Source of the DNA: Coprobacillus sp.
Lineage (GTDB): Bacteria; Bacillota_I; Bacilli_A; RFN20; CAG-826
DNA: 64,000 bases
NCBI GenBank assembly: GCA_021203905.1
Contig: JAJQAG010000001.1
Location: 1 to 64,000, forward strand
Reading direction: 5' to 3'
Under the pieces are notes generated by a model that did not search any database, was not told the origin of the DNA, and saw only the letters and a list, made by a program, of their open reading frames with translations. The translations under genes and the position numbers were made by a program. This document shows, piece by piece, positions 49,514 through 59,984 of this stretch (the first letter of the stretch is position 1; each line of letters begins with the position of its first letter).

Positions 49514-49783
49514 ATGCACTACGAGTATAAGACAAAAGGAACTTGCTCTGTGGTCATCTCCTTTGATATCGATGATGATATTATTACGAATGTGACTTTC
49601 ACTGGTGGTTGTCCCGGCAACACTAAAGGAGTAGCCGCTTTAGTGGATGGACAAACAGTGGAGTATATTGAGAGTAAATTAAAAGGGATCACCTGTGGGC
49701 CTCGTCCTACCTCTTGTCCTGATCAACTCGCTTTAGCGGTCAGAGAGGCTTATAACTCCCTCCATCATATAGATAATAATTAA
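49514..49783 (+). CDS. TSCPD domain (TIGR03905-like) protein
   Basis: VTFTGGCPGNTKGVAALVDG...GITCGPRPTSCPDQLALAV. Confidence 0.88.
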   Translation: MHYEYKTKGTCSVVISFDIDDDIITNVTFTGGCPGNTKGVAALVDGQTVEYIESKLKGITCGPRPTSCPDQLALAVREAYNSLHHIDNN

Positions 49784-49833
49784 TATATAAGAATAAGAAG
49801 AGAATAAAAAACCAGGTTCAAACCTGGTTTTTA

Positions 49834-51579
49834 TTATGGATTCTCGCCTCCACCCTCCCCGCTTCCGGAGCCGCTACCGCCTAAGAGTCCTGATATAAAC
49901 GAGATGAATGCTTGGGCGTCAAAAGTGGACCAATCGTAATCTTCAGGGAAGTATTGACCATAGTTGGAACTAGTAATCAAATCTTCCCAATCGACGTAGG
50001 CGTAGGCATAAAGATAGGTCGAGTCGAGTTGAAGGACCACATCGACATTGATGTCGTCCACTCCAAGAAGATCCATATAATCTCCTAAGATAGAGCTGAA
50101 ATCGAGATTAAGGTCAATGATGAAGGTATCCCCTTCAATAGAGAAGTAGCGGGAGCCTGAGAAGGCATCTGAGAGTTGGTCGATATAATCAGTGACGATT
50201 TGATCACTAAGAGAGTAGCCACCCACTCCATTACCGCTATACTTAAAGGTCATCACCCCTTCGGAGGATTCAACTTCAAAGGAGATAGTAATGGAAATAA
50301 TTTCTCCATCGATGCTTAAGTCAATGGCAAAGACGAATTCTCTATTTCTTGTATTATATTCCGCGGCAATATTAGAAATACCGATATACTTAAGTTCATT
50401 ATCTCTCTGTAAGAAATAGACCGCACCATTGATATCAAGACTTCCGAAATATCTTGAGATATCAGAGATGGGGAGTTTAAAGACTAGGCCATCTGAACTA
50501 AAGATGCCATTAGGATCAAAGTTATTAGTGATTAAGGGAGTGAAGTCATCAATGTAAAGATCTTCCTTTACCCCGCCATAGGTTTCTTTATCATTGTTAC
50601 TAATTCCAATATAGGTGAGATTAAGACGACGGATGATAGTTTGCTGACTATCAGTGAGCTTGCTATAACCCGAACAAAGATAAGCATAAAGTGCATCTCT
50701 CTCTTCTTCTGTGGTAATAACTCCTAAGTCGAGAAGATATTCGACATCTGCTACGACATCATCAATTGGCATCTCATACTCGTTGAATGGACCGGTGATG
50801 AATCCTCCAACATTTGCAGCAAAGTATAAGGAGTTACCATAATCTGTACCTGCGAATAAGAGGTTATTAGTGACCAAGATATCAAGGAAGGATTCAACAT
50901 ATAAAGAGGCATCTCCTTCTCCTAAGAGCCTCGTGATATCATTTGTAAACCCGTCGATAGGATAGACAAAACGAGTATTCTCACTATCGTACTCTAGGGA
51001 GAAGCCCATATCTTGAATGGACTTCATTAGTTCATTCATATCAAGGAGAGAATCAAGTAGAGAGAGCAGTAAGTTCTTCAGTCCAAGATCTCCAATCTTA
51101 ATTGCGAGGATGGTAAAGTAAATCGCAGAGTTATGATAATCGTTGTAATCGATATAAGTTTCAAGGGAAGTTTCAATGATAAGTCTCGTCTTAAAGAAAG
51201 AGATAGAGACCTCGAGGTAGATATTTAATTGTCCATTTTCAATCTCGACATAGTAGTTATCGACATAATCATCAAGTCCGAGTTCAGCGAGATAACCCCC
51301 AAGAAGAGAATGAAGGAGTGAGGAAATATCATAATCTGTGAGTTGATAGAAGAAGTATTTATCGTTGTTTCTGTTATTAGCGTCAAGTAAGGTGATGGAA
51401 TCGTATAGCTCTCCCATAAAGACATCTTCGAGAGTGAGAGAGGTGTCATAGGTGTTATCTGTTCTCTCATCATCGTAGATTGTCGTATAAATAAAAGTGA
51501 TTGGCACCACTAAGATAAAAACAATCGCTAAAATGACAATGATGAGAACGTTATGAGTTTTACGAGTTTTATATGCCAT
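49834..51579 (-). CDS. Membrane-anchored exported protein with Gly/Ser-rich C-terminus, unknown
   Basis: Single N-terminal TM; 581 aa; C-terminal GGSGSGSGEGGGENP. Confidence 0.65.
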   Translation of the reverse strand: MAYKTRKTHNVLIIVILAIVFILVVPITFIYTTIYDDERTDNTYDTSLTLEDVFMGELYDSITLLDANNRNNDKYFFYQLTDYDISSLLHSLLGGYLAELGLDDYVDNYYVEIENGQLNIYLEVSISFFKTRLIIETSLETYIDYNDYHNSAIYFTILAIKIGDLGLKNLLLSLLDSLLDMNELMKSIQDMGFSLEYDSENTRFVYPIDGFTNDITRLLGEGDASLYVESFLDILVTNNLLFAGTDYGNSLYFAANVGGFITGPFNEYEMPIDDVVADVEYLLDLGVITTEEERDALYAYLCSGYSKLTDSQQTIIRRLNLTYIGISNNDKETYGGVKEDLYIDDFTPLITNNFDPNGIFSSDGLVFKLPISDISRYFGSLDINGAVYFLQRDNELKYIGISNIAAEYNTRNREFVFAIDLSIDGEIISITISFEVESSEGVMTFKYSGNGVGGYSLSDQIVTDYIDQLSDAFSGSRYFSIEGDTFIIDLNLDFSSILGDYMDLLGVDDINVDVVLQLDSTYLYAYAYVDWEDLITSSNYGQYFPEDYDWSTFDAQAFISFISGLLGGSGSGSGEGGGENP

Positions 51580-51747
51580 AGTGTTTATTATAACAATTAA
51601 AGAATATTGAGCAAAAATATTCTTTTTAATTGTTCGTCTATATTATGTTATCATAATTCCCAAAGCGGTATAAACAAGGAAAAAGTTTTTTAAAGAATTC
51701 AAAAACTTTCTTGTGTTTATATTTAATGCATATAGGAGGTAGCAAGT

Positions 51748-52362
51748 ATGACTATACTTCGTTATCTCGGACACTCATCATTCCTTCTTGATAGTGAATC
51801 ATCCACTTTAGTGATTGATCCGTATAAGGATGGGAGTGTTCCGGGTCTCACATTCCCAAAGGGAATAGTGTGTGACGCTGTCGTCACCTCTCACAATCAT
51901 GATGATCACAATGCTATAGATCAAGTTTTACTTACAGGACTCGATATTGATTTTACCTATGAGGAGATTCCTTGTTATCACGATAACCAAAAAGGGGCTC
52001 TTCGAGGACCAAACAAAATCTTTATCTTCTATATCAATGGTTTAAAAATTGTGCATTTAGGAGATTTAGGCCACGCTCTTGATAAAGAGACGATTGAGAA
52101 ACTCAAAGGTTGTGATGTTTTACTCGCTCCGATTAATGGTCACTTCACCCTTGGAGCGGACGCAATTTACGATTTAGTGTGTCAAGTGGAACCAAAAATT
52201 ACTGTTCCTATGCATTATTACCGAATGGAAGATAATTCTGGTTATCCCGATGGGGGACAGATTGAAACCTTCCTCAAGCACTTTGACCGCGTAAAAGAAG
52301 TCCATGACTCCTTTGTAGTGGAAGAAGAAATCGGTTTCACCGATGTAATAATTTTTAAATAA
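51748..52362 (+). CDS. MBL-fold metal-dependent hydrolase
   Basis: LGHSSFLLDSESSTLVIDPY; TSHNHDDHN; HLGDLGHAL; VPMHY. Confidence 0.88.
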   Translation: MTILRYLGHSSFLLDSESSTLVIDPYKDGSVPGLTFPKGIVCDAVVTSHNHDDHNAIDQVLLTGLDIDFTYEEIPCYHDNQKGALRGPNKIFIFYINGLKIVHLGDLGHALDKETIEKLKGCDVLLAPINGHFTLGADAIYDLVCQVEPKITVPMHYYRMEDNSGYPDGGQIETFLKHFDRVKEVHDSFVVEEEIGFTDVIIFK

Positions 52363-52433
52363 ATTAAAATTATTCTTTTTATTTAGTCAAGAATGCTTTA
52401 AAGTGTATAACTTGGAAAGAGAAGGAAGGAAGT

Positions 52434-53456
52434 ATGATTGACTTACACCTCCACCTCGATGGAAGTTTGTCTGTCGAGGATGTGAAATACCTATGCGCAC
52501 TTAACGGTGTCGCGGAGCCAAAAGATATCGAATCCACTCTTAAGGTTTCCCCCTCTTGTCAGTCACTTAATGAATACTTAGAAAAATTTGCTTTTCCCCT
52601 AAAGCTACTACAAACAAAAGAAAGTATTGCTTACGCAATGAAGAGCCTCATCAAGAGACTCTATACATCCGGTATTTTCTATGCGGAGATTAGATTCGCT
52701 CCTTTACTTCACCTTGAAGGTGGTTTAAGTATGGATGAAGTAGTGGAGACCGCTATCCATGCCGCAGAAGAAGCCGTCAGTGAAACTGTGAACTTTGATG
52801 TGAACATCATTCTCTGCTGTATGCGTAATGCCTCACTTGAATTAAACAAAGAGACAATCCAGGTTGCCGAAAGCCACCGCAACAAAATCTGTGGAGTGGA
52901 TCTTGCGGGACCAGAAGTCGGTCATCCTTGTGATGACTTTAAAGAAGTCTTTGAGCTCGCTTATAACCGTGGTCTTAATATCACCATTCATGCTGGTGAA
53001 GCGACAGGGAGTGATCAAGTCATTGACGCCATCGAAGAACTACACGCCACACGTATTGGTCATGGTGTCCATCTTGACCTCACACCCGAGAACTTAGACC
53101 TTGTGAGAAACGAAAATATCGGGTTTGAGTTCTGTCCTACAAGTAATGTACAAACTACCGCTATCGAAAGCTATTCAAAGTGTCCCGTTACCGCATTCTT
53201 ATATAACAATGTCTTGGTCTGTCTCGACGCGGATAATCTCACTGTAAGCGGGGTTGATGTTATCGATGAATATCGAAAAGCGGTGAAGGAATTTAATCTC
53301 ACTCAAGGACAAGTTTATCGTCTCCTTAATAATGCGATTATTATGTCCTTTACTGATGAGCCAGAGAAGAGATGGTTAACTTCTATCCTTAATGAAAGAA
53401 TCGACCAATTCTATGCTTCTCTTTGGGAAGATATAAAAGCGGAATCAGAGCAATAA
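52434..53456 (+). CDS. add: Adenosine deaminase
   Basis: MIDLHLHLDGSLS; ITIHAGEATG; RIGHGVHL; CPTSNVQT. Confidence 0.93.
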   Translation: MIDLHLHLDGSLSVEDVKYLCALNGVAEPKDIESTLKVSPSCQSLNEYLEKFAFPLKLLQTKESIAYAMKSLIKRLYTSGIFYAEIRFAPLLHLEGGLSMDEVVETAIHAAEEAVSETVNFDVNIILCCMRNASLELNKETIQVAESHRNKICGVDLAGPEVGHPCDDFKEVFELAYNRGLNITIHAGEATGSDQVIDAIEELHATRIGHGVHLDLTPENLDLVRNENIGFEFCPTSNVQTTAIESYSKCPVTAFLYNNVLVCLDADNLTVSGVDVIDEYRKAVKEFNLTQGQVYRLLNNAIIMSFTDEPEKRWLTSILNERIDQFYASLWEDIKAESEQ

Positions 53457-53485
53457 AAAAATCAAAACTCTGTTTGATTTTAGTT

Positions 53486-53511
53486 AAAAAACTCCCAATT
53501 TGGGGGTTTTT
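53486..53511. terminator. Bidirectional terminator-like hairpin
   Basis: AAAAACTCCCA-ATT-TGGGGGTTTTT between convergent genes. Confidence 0.75.
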
Positions 53512-54550
53512 AATTAAAATAATAGTCTAAAAACGCGATTAAATAAGGATCGTGAATAGTGGAGTATTTCTCCGGATTTTTACTAAAATCCTCTCCATCG
53601 ATAAATAAATAACTAGGGTCGATGATAGTTCCTTCTAGCGCTCCTAAATCATCCGTTAGGTATGAGAGACTACTTAATCTATCTTCGCTATAGAAGCTTG
53701 TGGTAATCACATATTGATCCTCTATCTTTTCGATGGTGTCATTAAAGTAGAGAGCCGCATCTTTTAAGATTCCACTTTCCCAATGCTGGAAAGTAGGAAC
53801 AAAACCAGATCCATAACCAAATGTTGAGTCTCCATCCTCACTTAGATGGAACTCTTTCATATAACCTACATAATTCTCGTTAGTTTTATCTTCATCACCG
53901 TCCACTAATAGGATTCCTTCAACCGCAAGATCAATAACATAGAGGGTATTCTTGACGTCATTTTTAAAGTACGGAACTAAGACATGAGGGAAGCAATATT
54001 TACAGTCCGAACAAGTGCTCCACATGTGAACAACGTTAAAGCTTGATTCTTGGATGTGTTCCTCAAGAAGTTCTCTATCTGTATAAATCATTTTTGGAGG
54101 GATTGTATACTCTTCCATGATCTTAGCGAATTCTCCTCTGGTGGTAAAAATGCTTTTATCTTTCTCGTTTGTGTAGTGCCACGAATATTTGCACTTCCCA
54201 TCTTTATAGATAGCGATAGAGGATTCCCCACTATAAACAGGAAGTCCATAGTCATTCTTCTCTCCCACAGCAATACCACTGATCTTATAAATAATTCTCG
54301 TGTCATCATTGACATAGTCATTGATAAATCTTGATAGAGAAGTCCAACATCCACAGGTTTCACTTGGATAGATACAGACGACAAAGGACTCTTTATTATT
54401 GATCATGGTCTCGAGTTGACTCTCCACAATTAAAGTGGCCTCGGTATCTATTTCGCTTCCATAAGAGAGAGATACCTTCTCACTACTATTGTTACAACCC
54501 GTTAAACATGAGGCACACATAAGTAAACAAACTAGTCCTTTAAATTTCAT
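53510..54550 (-). CDS. Lipoprotein with thioredoxin-like regions
   Basis: Lipobox CASCLTGCNN; FVVCIYPSETCGCW and FNVVHMWSTCSDCKYCFPHV. Confidence 0.6.
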   Translation of the reverse strand: MKFKGLVCLLMCASCLTGCNNSSEKVSLSYGSEIDTEATLIVESQLETMINNKESFVVCIYPSETCGCWTSLSRFINDYVNDDTRIIYKISGIAVGEKNDYGLPVYSGESSIAIYKDGKCKYSWHYTNEKDKSIFTTRGEFAKIMEEYTIPPKMIYTDRELLEEHIQESSFNVVHMWSTCSDCKYCFPHVLVPYFKNDVKNTLYVIDLAVEGILLVDGDEDKTNENYVGYMKEFHLSEDGDSTFGYGSGFVPTFQHWESGILKDAALYFNDTIEKIEDQYVITTSFYSEDRLSSLSYLTDDLGALEGTIIDPSYLFIDGEDFSKNPEKYSTIHDPYLIAFLDYYFN

Positions 54551-54634
54551 ATTTCTTATTATCATTCTTGATGAGTTTTTAGTCAATAAATGACCCGATG
54601 AAATCTCTATAAAATTAGCCTTTAAAAATGGTTG

Positions 54635-54753
54635 ATTTTTCCCCCAAAAAATACCCCCGATTTTTTATTGTTTTTTTAAGCAAAAATTAAATTCAAAAAT
54701 AGAGCAAAAAAATGGGGAAAAATACCCCCAAAAAATTGAAGGAAGAAATCGGG
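54635..54753 (+). promoter_or_regulatory. Candidate structured leader RNA upstream of potABCD (two interleaved inverted repeats)
   Basis: IR1 ATTTTTCCCC 54635-54644 / GGGGAAAAAT 54714-54723; IR2 CCCGATTTTTT 54656-54666 / AAGAAATCGGG 54743-54753. Confidence 0.35.
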
Positions 54754-54903
54754 ACCTATTAACGATTGAATCGCAAGAAAATCATACATAATTTTTCACA
54801 AAAAAAATTTAAGTTTAAAAAAGTTTGTTTTTTTAATTTTTTTACTTTATATTTTTACCCGAAATTTGTTCAAATTTCTAACGTTATAAGGGAGGGTAAA
54901 AAA

Positions 54904-56436
54904 ATGGAAGAAAACAACGTCATCATTTCTTTACAGAACTGCAGTCGTGTTTTTGGCAAATTTACCGCTCTTGATTCTTTTACTCTAGATATCAAGAAAG
55001 GGGAGTTTGTCACATTACTTGGTCCTAGTGGCTGTGGCAAGACAACCACTCTACGCCTTATCGCTGGGTTTGACAAACCAACAGAGGGCCGCATTTTACT
55101 TAATGGTGTGGATATCACCGACCTACCTCCTTATAAACGGCCGGTCAACACCGTGTTTCAACGCTATGCCTTGTTCCCTCATCTCAATGTGTACGATAAC
55201 ATTGCCTTTGGACTTAAACTTAAAAAAGTCCCTGTCACGGTAACAAAGAAAAATGGAACTGAAGTCACCAAGATGAAACACCTCAGTGCCAAAGAAATAT
55301 ATCAAAAGGTCAGTCACGCTCTAAAGATTGTGGATCTTGAAGAGCTTGAGAACAGAGATATCTCCACTCTTAGTGGTGGTCAACAACAGAGAGTGGCTAT
55401 TGCCAGAGCGATTGTTAACGAACCTGAGATTCTTCTTTTAGATGAACCTCTCGGTGCTCTTGATCTCAAGCTTCGTAAGGAGATGCAACTTGAATTAAAG
55501 GAGATGCACCAAAAACTTGGTATCACCTTTATCTATGTGACTCACGACCAAGAAGAAGCTCTTACCATGAGTGACACTATTGTGGTTATGAAAGCGGGAG
55601 AGATCCAACAAGTGGGAACTCCTACAGAAATCTATAACGAACCCATCAATGCCTATGTCGCGAACTTTGTTGGGGAGAGCAATATTTATAACGCCACTTA
55701 TACATCAAAGAATAGACTTAGATTCCTCTCCCACTCTTTTGAAGTGGACACTCCTGGGGAGGTGAATGAGAAGGTTGATGTCGTCATTCGTCCAGAAGAT
55801 ATCACCACAAGAAAAGTCAGTGAAGACTATGAAGGTGATAAACTCGTGGGACGCGTCTCTAATCGAGTGTTTAAAGGCACCCACTTTGAGTATGTCGTCA
55901 TGGTGGGTAAGTCTGAAGTTGTGGTGCAGACTAATAAGCAATACTCTGTAGATGACTTAGTGACCATGGATATCGCAAGTGAGGATATCAGAGTGATGGA
56001 GAAAGATATCACCACTAATCTCTATCCTGAAGCGTGGATTAATAAGACAAATGATGTGGTTATCTCTGATCACCCCTTTGAGTGTGATATCACCCAACTC
56101 TTAGCGGGTTCACATGTCGATGAAGACGATTATCTCATCGGTCCCGATGGGAAGAAGTATGATCTCAATGATGCGGATGTCATCGCCGAGGTCTCTCTAG
56201 GAGACGTTGAGATCATCGAAGATGAGACCGATGATATGCTCATCGGTTACGTCGTTGACCAAGTCTATAAAGGTGATCATTACCAAGTAATGATTAGAAC
56301 AGAACTTGATGAGGACTTTATCCTTGATACCGATTATCTCTATAGTGAGGATGATCGAGTGGGCATTCAAATTGCCAAGGAGAAGATTAAATTGACACTT
56401 AAAGGAGATATCGAGAGATATGAAGTCGAAGACTGA
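54904..56436 (+). CDS. potA: Spermidine/putrescine ABC transporter ATPase with duplicated C-terminal TOBE domain
   Basis: SD gggaggg; LLGPSGCGKTTTLRLIAGF; LSGGQQQRVAIARA; YVTHDQEEALTMSD. Confidence 0.94.
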   Translation: MEENNVIISLQNCSRVFGKFTALDSFTLDIKKGEFVTLLGPSGCGKTTTLRLIAGFDKPTEGRILLNGVDITDLPPYKRPVNTVFQRYALFPHLNVYDNIAFGLKLKKVPVTVTKKNGTEVTKMKHLSAKEIYQKVSHALKIVDLEELENRDISTLSGGQQQRVAIARAIVNEPEILLLDEPLGALDLKLRKEMQLELKEMHQKLGITFIYVTHDQEEALTMSDTIVVMKAGEIQQVGTPTEIYNEPINAYVANFVGESNIYNATYTSKNRLRFLSHSFEVDTPGEVNEKVDVVIRPEDITTRKVSEDYEGDKLVGRVSNRVFKGTHFEYVVMVGKSEVVVQTNKQYSVDDLVTMDIASEDIRVMEKDITTNLYPEAWINKTNDVVISDHPFECDITQLLAGSHVDEDDYLIGPDGKKYDLNDADVIAEVSLGDVEIIEDETDDMLIGYVVDQVYKGDHYQVMIRTELDEDFILDTDYLYSEDDRVGIQIAKEKIKLTLKGDIERYEVED

Positions 56437-57256
56437 AAGAAAGAGAAATAGGAAAGCCTCAATCTTTCACTTCCGTAGAAGAGACCTTTGTATCCCATAC
56501 GCTCTCTTTCTCGTTTTATTTGTCATTATTCCAATCGTTATCATCCTCTTCTATGCCTTTACGGACGCGAACGGGAACTTCTCTTTTAATTCCCTCGTCT
56601 CCTTCTTTACGACGTGGAGTAAAATCAATGTTCTTATTACTTCACTCTTTATCGCTCTTCAAACCACAATTATCTGTTTACTTATCGGTTATCCTCTTGC
56701 CTATTTTCTTGCGAGCAAGAAATATAACAAGAACACCGTCTTAATAACCTTATTTATCGCTCCAATGTGGATTAACTTCGTCCTTCGTACCGGAGCGACC
56801 AGAGACTTACTTACCTGGATGGGAATCAATGGTGGTAACTATCCATACCTCGCTACTCTTATCGGTATGGTTTATAACTACCTACCTTTTGTCATCCTTC
56901 CTTTATATACCGCCATGCTGAAACTTGATCAGAGTCAGATGGAGGCCGCTGCGGACTTAGGAGCGAATCCTTGGCAAGTCTTTACCCACTCTATCCTCCC
57001 CCAATCTGTCCCGGGGATTATGTCGGCATTCCTGATGACCTTTATGCCCACCATGAGTAGCTATGTCATCTCTGATACTTTAAGTGAAGGAAAGATTACC
57101 TTATTTGGTAACTATATCTATCTCGACTTTACCAATAATGCTTGGAACGATGGTTCCTTTATGGCTTTTATTATGCTGGTATTAGTGGGGCTCTCGATGT
57201 TACTGAACCGAGGAGGAGAGAAAACTGATGAAAGGGGGAGTAGTGGCCTATGGTAA
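56420..57256 (+). CDS. potB: Spermidine/putrescine ABC transporter permease
   Basis: EAAADLGANPWQVFTHSILPQSVPGI EAA motif; position. Confidence 0.93.
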   Translation: MKSKTERKRNRKASIFHFRRRDLCIPYALFLVLFVIIPIVIILFYAFTDANGNFSFNSLVSFFTTWSKINVLITSLFIALQTTIICLLIGYPLAYFLASKKYNKNTVLITLFIAPMWINFVLRTGATRDLLTWMGINGGNYPYLATLIGMVYNYLPFVILPLYTAMLKLDQSQMEAAADLGANPWQVFTHSILPQSVPGIMSAFLMTFMPTMSSYVISDTLSEGKITLFGNYIYLDFTNNAWNDGSFMAFIMLVLVGLSMLLNRGGEKTDERGSSGLW

Positions 57257-58110
57257 AAAGAATTCTTGCCCAATGCTATATTTGGGTCATCCTCATCCTT
57301 ATGTATCTCCCTATCTTAGTGCTCATCGCTTTCTCTTTTACCACTGCGACAAACGTTGGGGAGTGGACAGGTTTCTCCTTTGATCTCTACTCCGCTTTAT
57401 TTAAAAACGATGAGATTATGACCGCTCTTGGTAACACTGTTCTTATCGCCGTTATCTCTGCGAGTGTTTCCACCCTCTTAGGAACTGCGGGAGCGATAGG
57501 AAGTTACTATCACAATAAGAGAGTGAGAAAGACCATTGACTTTGTCAATCAGATCCCCATTGTTAATGCGGAGATTGTCATTGCCCTCTCTTTAACTGTG
57601 ATGTTTGTCTTCTGTGGGACTTATATCTTTAGAGGGAATATCTTCTCTTTCTGGACCCTTCTTATCGGTCATGTGGTGATATCCGCTCCATTTGTCTATA
57701 CCAGTGTGAAACCTAGACTGCAGCAAATGGATCCAAGTCTCTATGAAGCCGCAATTGACTTAGGAGCGACTCCCACCAGAGCTCTATTTAAAGTAACGAT
57801 TCCAGAGATTACTCCAGGAATCCTTAGTGGCTTCTTACTTGCGATTACTTTATCTTTAGATGATTTCATCATCACCGCTTTTACAAGAGGAAGTGGACTC
57901 CTTAGTGGTGCGAACACTATTGAGACATTATCCACTCTTGTCCAAGCGAAGATTAAGAAAGGCCCCATCCCCACAGAGATGAGAGCTTTAACCACCCTTA
58001 TCTTTGTCTTAGTGGTCTTAGTGGTGGTGGCTATCTCAATCTATCGCTGGAGAAGGGCGAAGAAAGCTAAGACAGATAACGCGGCAAGAGCGAGGAAGTA
58101 CGCGAAATGA
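57250..58110 (+). CDS. potC: Spermidine/putrescine ABC transporter permease
   Basis: EAAIDLGATPTRALFKVTIPEITPGI EAA motif; position. Confidence 0.94.
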   Translation: MVKRILAQCYIWVILILMYLPILVLIAFSFTTATNVGEWTGFSFDLYSALFKNDEIMTALGNTVLIAVISASVSTLLGTAGAIGSYYHNKRVRKTIDFVNQIPIVNAEIVIALSLTVMFVFCGTYIFRGNIFSFWTLLIGHVVISAPFVYTSVKPRLQQMDPSLYEAAIDLGATPTRALFKVTIPEITPGILSGFLLAITLSLDDFIITAFTRGSGLLSGANTIETLSTLVQAKIKKGPIPTEMRALTTLIFVLVVLVVVAISIYRWRRAKKAKTDNAARARKYAK

Positions 58111-59921
58111 AACGCTTAGGTTCTCTCTTTCTTGCATGTGCTCTTATCGCCGGTATTGGCCTTCCTTTAACGAGTTGCTCTTCTTCTAGTGAAACCTCCA
58201 GCCAAACCCTTAGACTCCTTAACTGGGAAGACTATATCTATGAACAAGATATCTCTAGTGGTTACACGGCGGATGATCTTGTGGATCAGTTTGTGGACTA
58301 CGTTAAAGAGAACTATCCCCAATACTCTAATGTCAGAGTGGTCTATGACACTACTGACACTAACGAAACCATGTATAACGAACTCATGACCGGTAAGAGT
58401 GAGTATGACTTAATCTGTCCTAGTGACTACATGATTCAAAGATTGCTCTCTCAAGACTTACTAGAGCCTCTTGATATGGATTTAATCCCCAATTATCAAA
58501 ACTACGCTAGTAAAAGAATTAAATCTCAACTTGATAACATCACCGCTCATAACAGCGTCACCGACACGGATGAATCTCTCTCTGACTACGCCGTGGGCTA
58601 CATGTGGGGAACTCTAGGATTACTTTTTAATCCTAACTATAAGAATTTCACTGTGGATGCGGAGAGTGCAATAGATGATATGCAGTCCTGGTCAGTCTTA
58701 TGGGATGAAACCTATAAAGGGACAATATCTATTAAAGATAGCATGAGAGATACCTATGCGGCGGCACTCATGTATACCTATGATGAAGAGCTCACTGATC
58801 TTCGTGAGCAATATGAAAGTGGAGAGCTCGATAGTGATACTTATAACACTCTCATCAGTGAGATCTTTAATAGGTGTGATGATGAGACTATTGAACTTGT
58901 AGAAGAGTCTCTAAACTCTTTAAAGAAGAATATCTTTGGTCTTGAAGTCGATAGTGGTAAAGAAGATATCGTCACCGGAAAGATTGGTATCAATCTTGCC
59001 TGGAGTGGCGATGCCGTCTACTCTATCGATCAAGCACAAGATCCAGAGCAAGTCTCTAATCCCTTTGAACTCTGCTATGCTGTCCCTAAGAATGGCGCCA
59101 ATATCTGGTTTGATGGGTGGGTGATGCCGAAACTTGAGAATCGCAGCCAAGAGCAATATGAACTCGCTCATCTCTTCCTTAACTTTATCAGTGATCCCTA
59201 TAATGCCGCGCAGAATATGGATTACATTGGTTATACCTCTTTTATCGCGGGAGATGAGATTTTAGAACTCGTACGAGATTGGTATGACATCAGAACAAAT
59301 CTTATCTGGTATAACGAAGAGTATGATGAAGAAGAAGATGATGAAGAGTATGAGTACTATGACTATGTCTACTACTTAGAAGATAACCAAGAAGTCGAAG
59401 TGGACTATGATGATTGTCACTTTGAGAGTGAAAGTGACCCCGACTTTAATCCTAAGTTATACGCAGAATTTAGTGATGGCACCGAAGCGGGCTTTATTGG
59501 TTACTATAATGAGCGACTCATCATCGATGATGATATCGAAGAGGTCGATCTTACCTACTTTTTTAATGACACTCTCACGGAGTATGAAGATAGTGACGCC
59601 ATCTTCTATAGTGATGAATATCTCCCTTATGAAGATGAGAGTGGAGAAGCAAACATTTGTGTGGGTCGTCAATTCTTCACCCAGTATCCTAGTGAAGAGA
59701 CGATTATTCGCTGCGCGGTCATGCAAGACTATGGGAGTCAGAATGACGCGATTTTAAAGATGTGGGAAGACTTTAAGAGTGATCCTCTCCCCACTTGGGC
59801 GATCGTTGTCTTCTCTATAGAGATTGCCGCCATTATTGCGGTGGTCATCTATTACTACGCTAGACGGCACTACAATAACAAGGTGAGAGAAAACATCAAA
59901 AAGAGCGAGAACCCCTCTTAG
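58107..59921 (+). CDS. potD: Polyamine-binding lipoprotein with acidic insertion and C-terminal TM anchor
   Basis: Lipobox LPLTSCSSS; LRLLNWEDYIYE; WFDGWVMPKLENRS; C-terminal TM WAIVVFSIEIAAIIAVVIYYYARR. Confidence 0.92.
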   Translation: MKRLGSLFLACALIAGIGLPLTSCSSSSETSSQTLRLLNWEDYIYEQDISSGYTADDLVDQFVDYVKENYPQYSNVRVVYDTTDTNETMYNELMTGKSEYDLICPSDYMIQRLLSQDLLEPLDMDLIPNYQNYASKRIKSQLDNITAHNSVTDTDESLSDYAVGYMWGTLGLLFNPNYKNFTVDAESAIDDMQSWSVLWDETYKGTISIKDSMRDTYAAALMYTYDEELTDLREQYESGELDSDTYNTLISEIFNRCDDETIELVEESLNSLKKNIFGLEVDSGKEDIVTGKIGINLAWSGDAVYSIDQAQDPEQVSNPFELCYAVPKNGANIWFDGWVMPKLENRSQEQYELAHLFLNFISDPYNAAQNMDYIGYTSFIAGDEILELVRDWYDIRTNLIWYNEEYDEEEDDEEYEYYDYVYYLEDNQEVEVDYDDCHFESESDPDFNPKLYAEFSDGTEAGFIGYYNERLIIDDDIEEVDLTYFFNDTLTEYEDSDAIFYSDEYLPYEDESGEANICVGRQFFTQYPSEETIIRCAVMQDYGSQNDAILKMWEDFKSDPLPTWAIVVFSIEIAAIIAVVIYYYARRHYNNKVRENIKKSENPS

Positions 59922-59984
59922 TGAGCGATATTGATACTTGAGAATACACTCTTTAGTAGTGTATTATAAATATCGCTATAAAGT

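Noticed and set aside
49035-49535. 166 aa minus-strand ORF (TGVSSTTGSS repeats)
   Set aside because: Antisense of the PVEEP repeat tail at 48697-49512; repetitive sequence opens the opposite frame.
54766-54903. N-terminal 46 aa extension of the PotA ORF
   Set aside because: ATG 54904 has a strong SD and starts the conserved ABC domain; the upstream part is Lys/Phe-rich translated leader and overlaps the inverted repeats.
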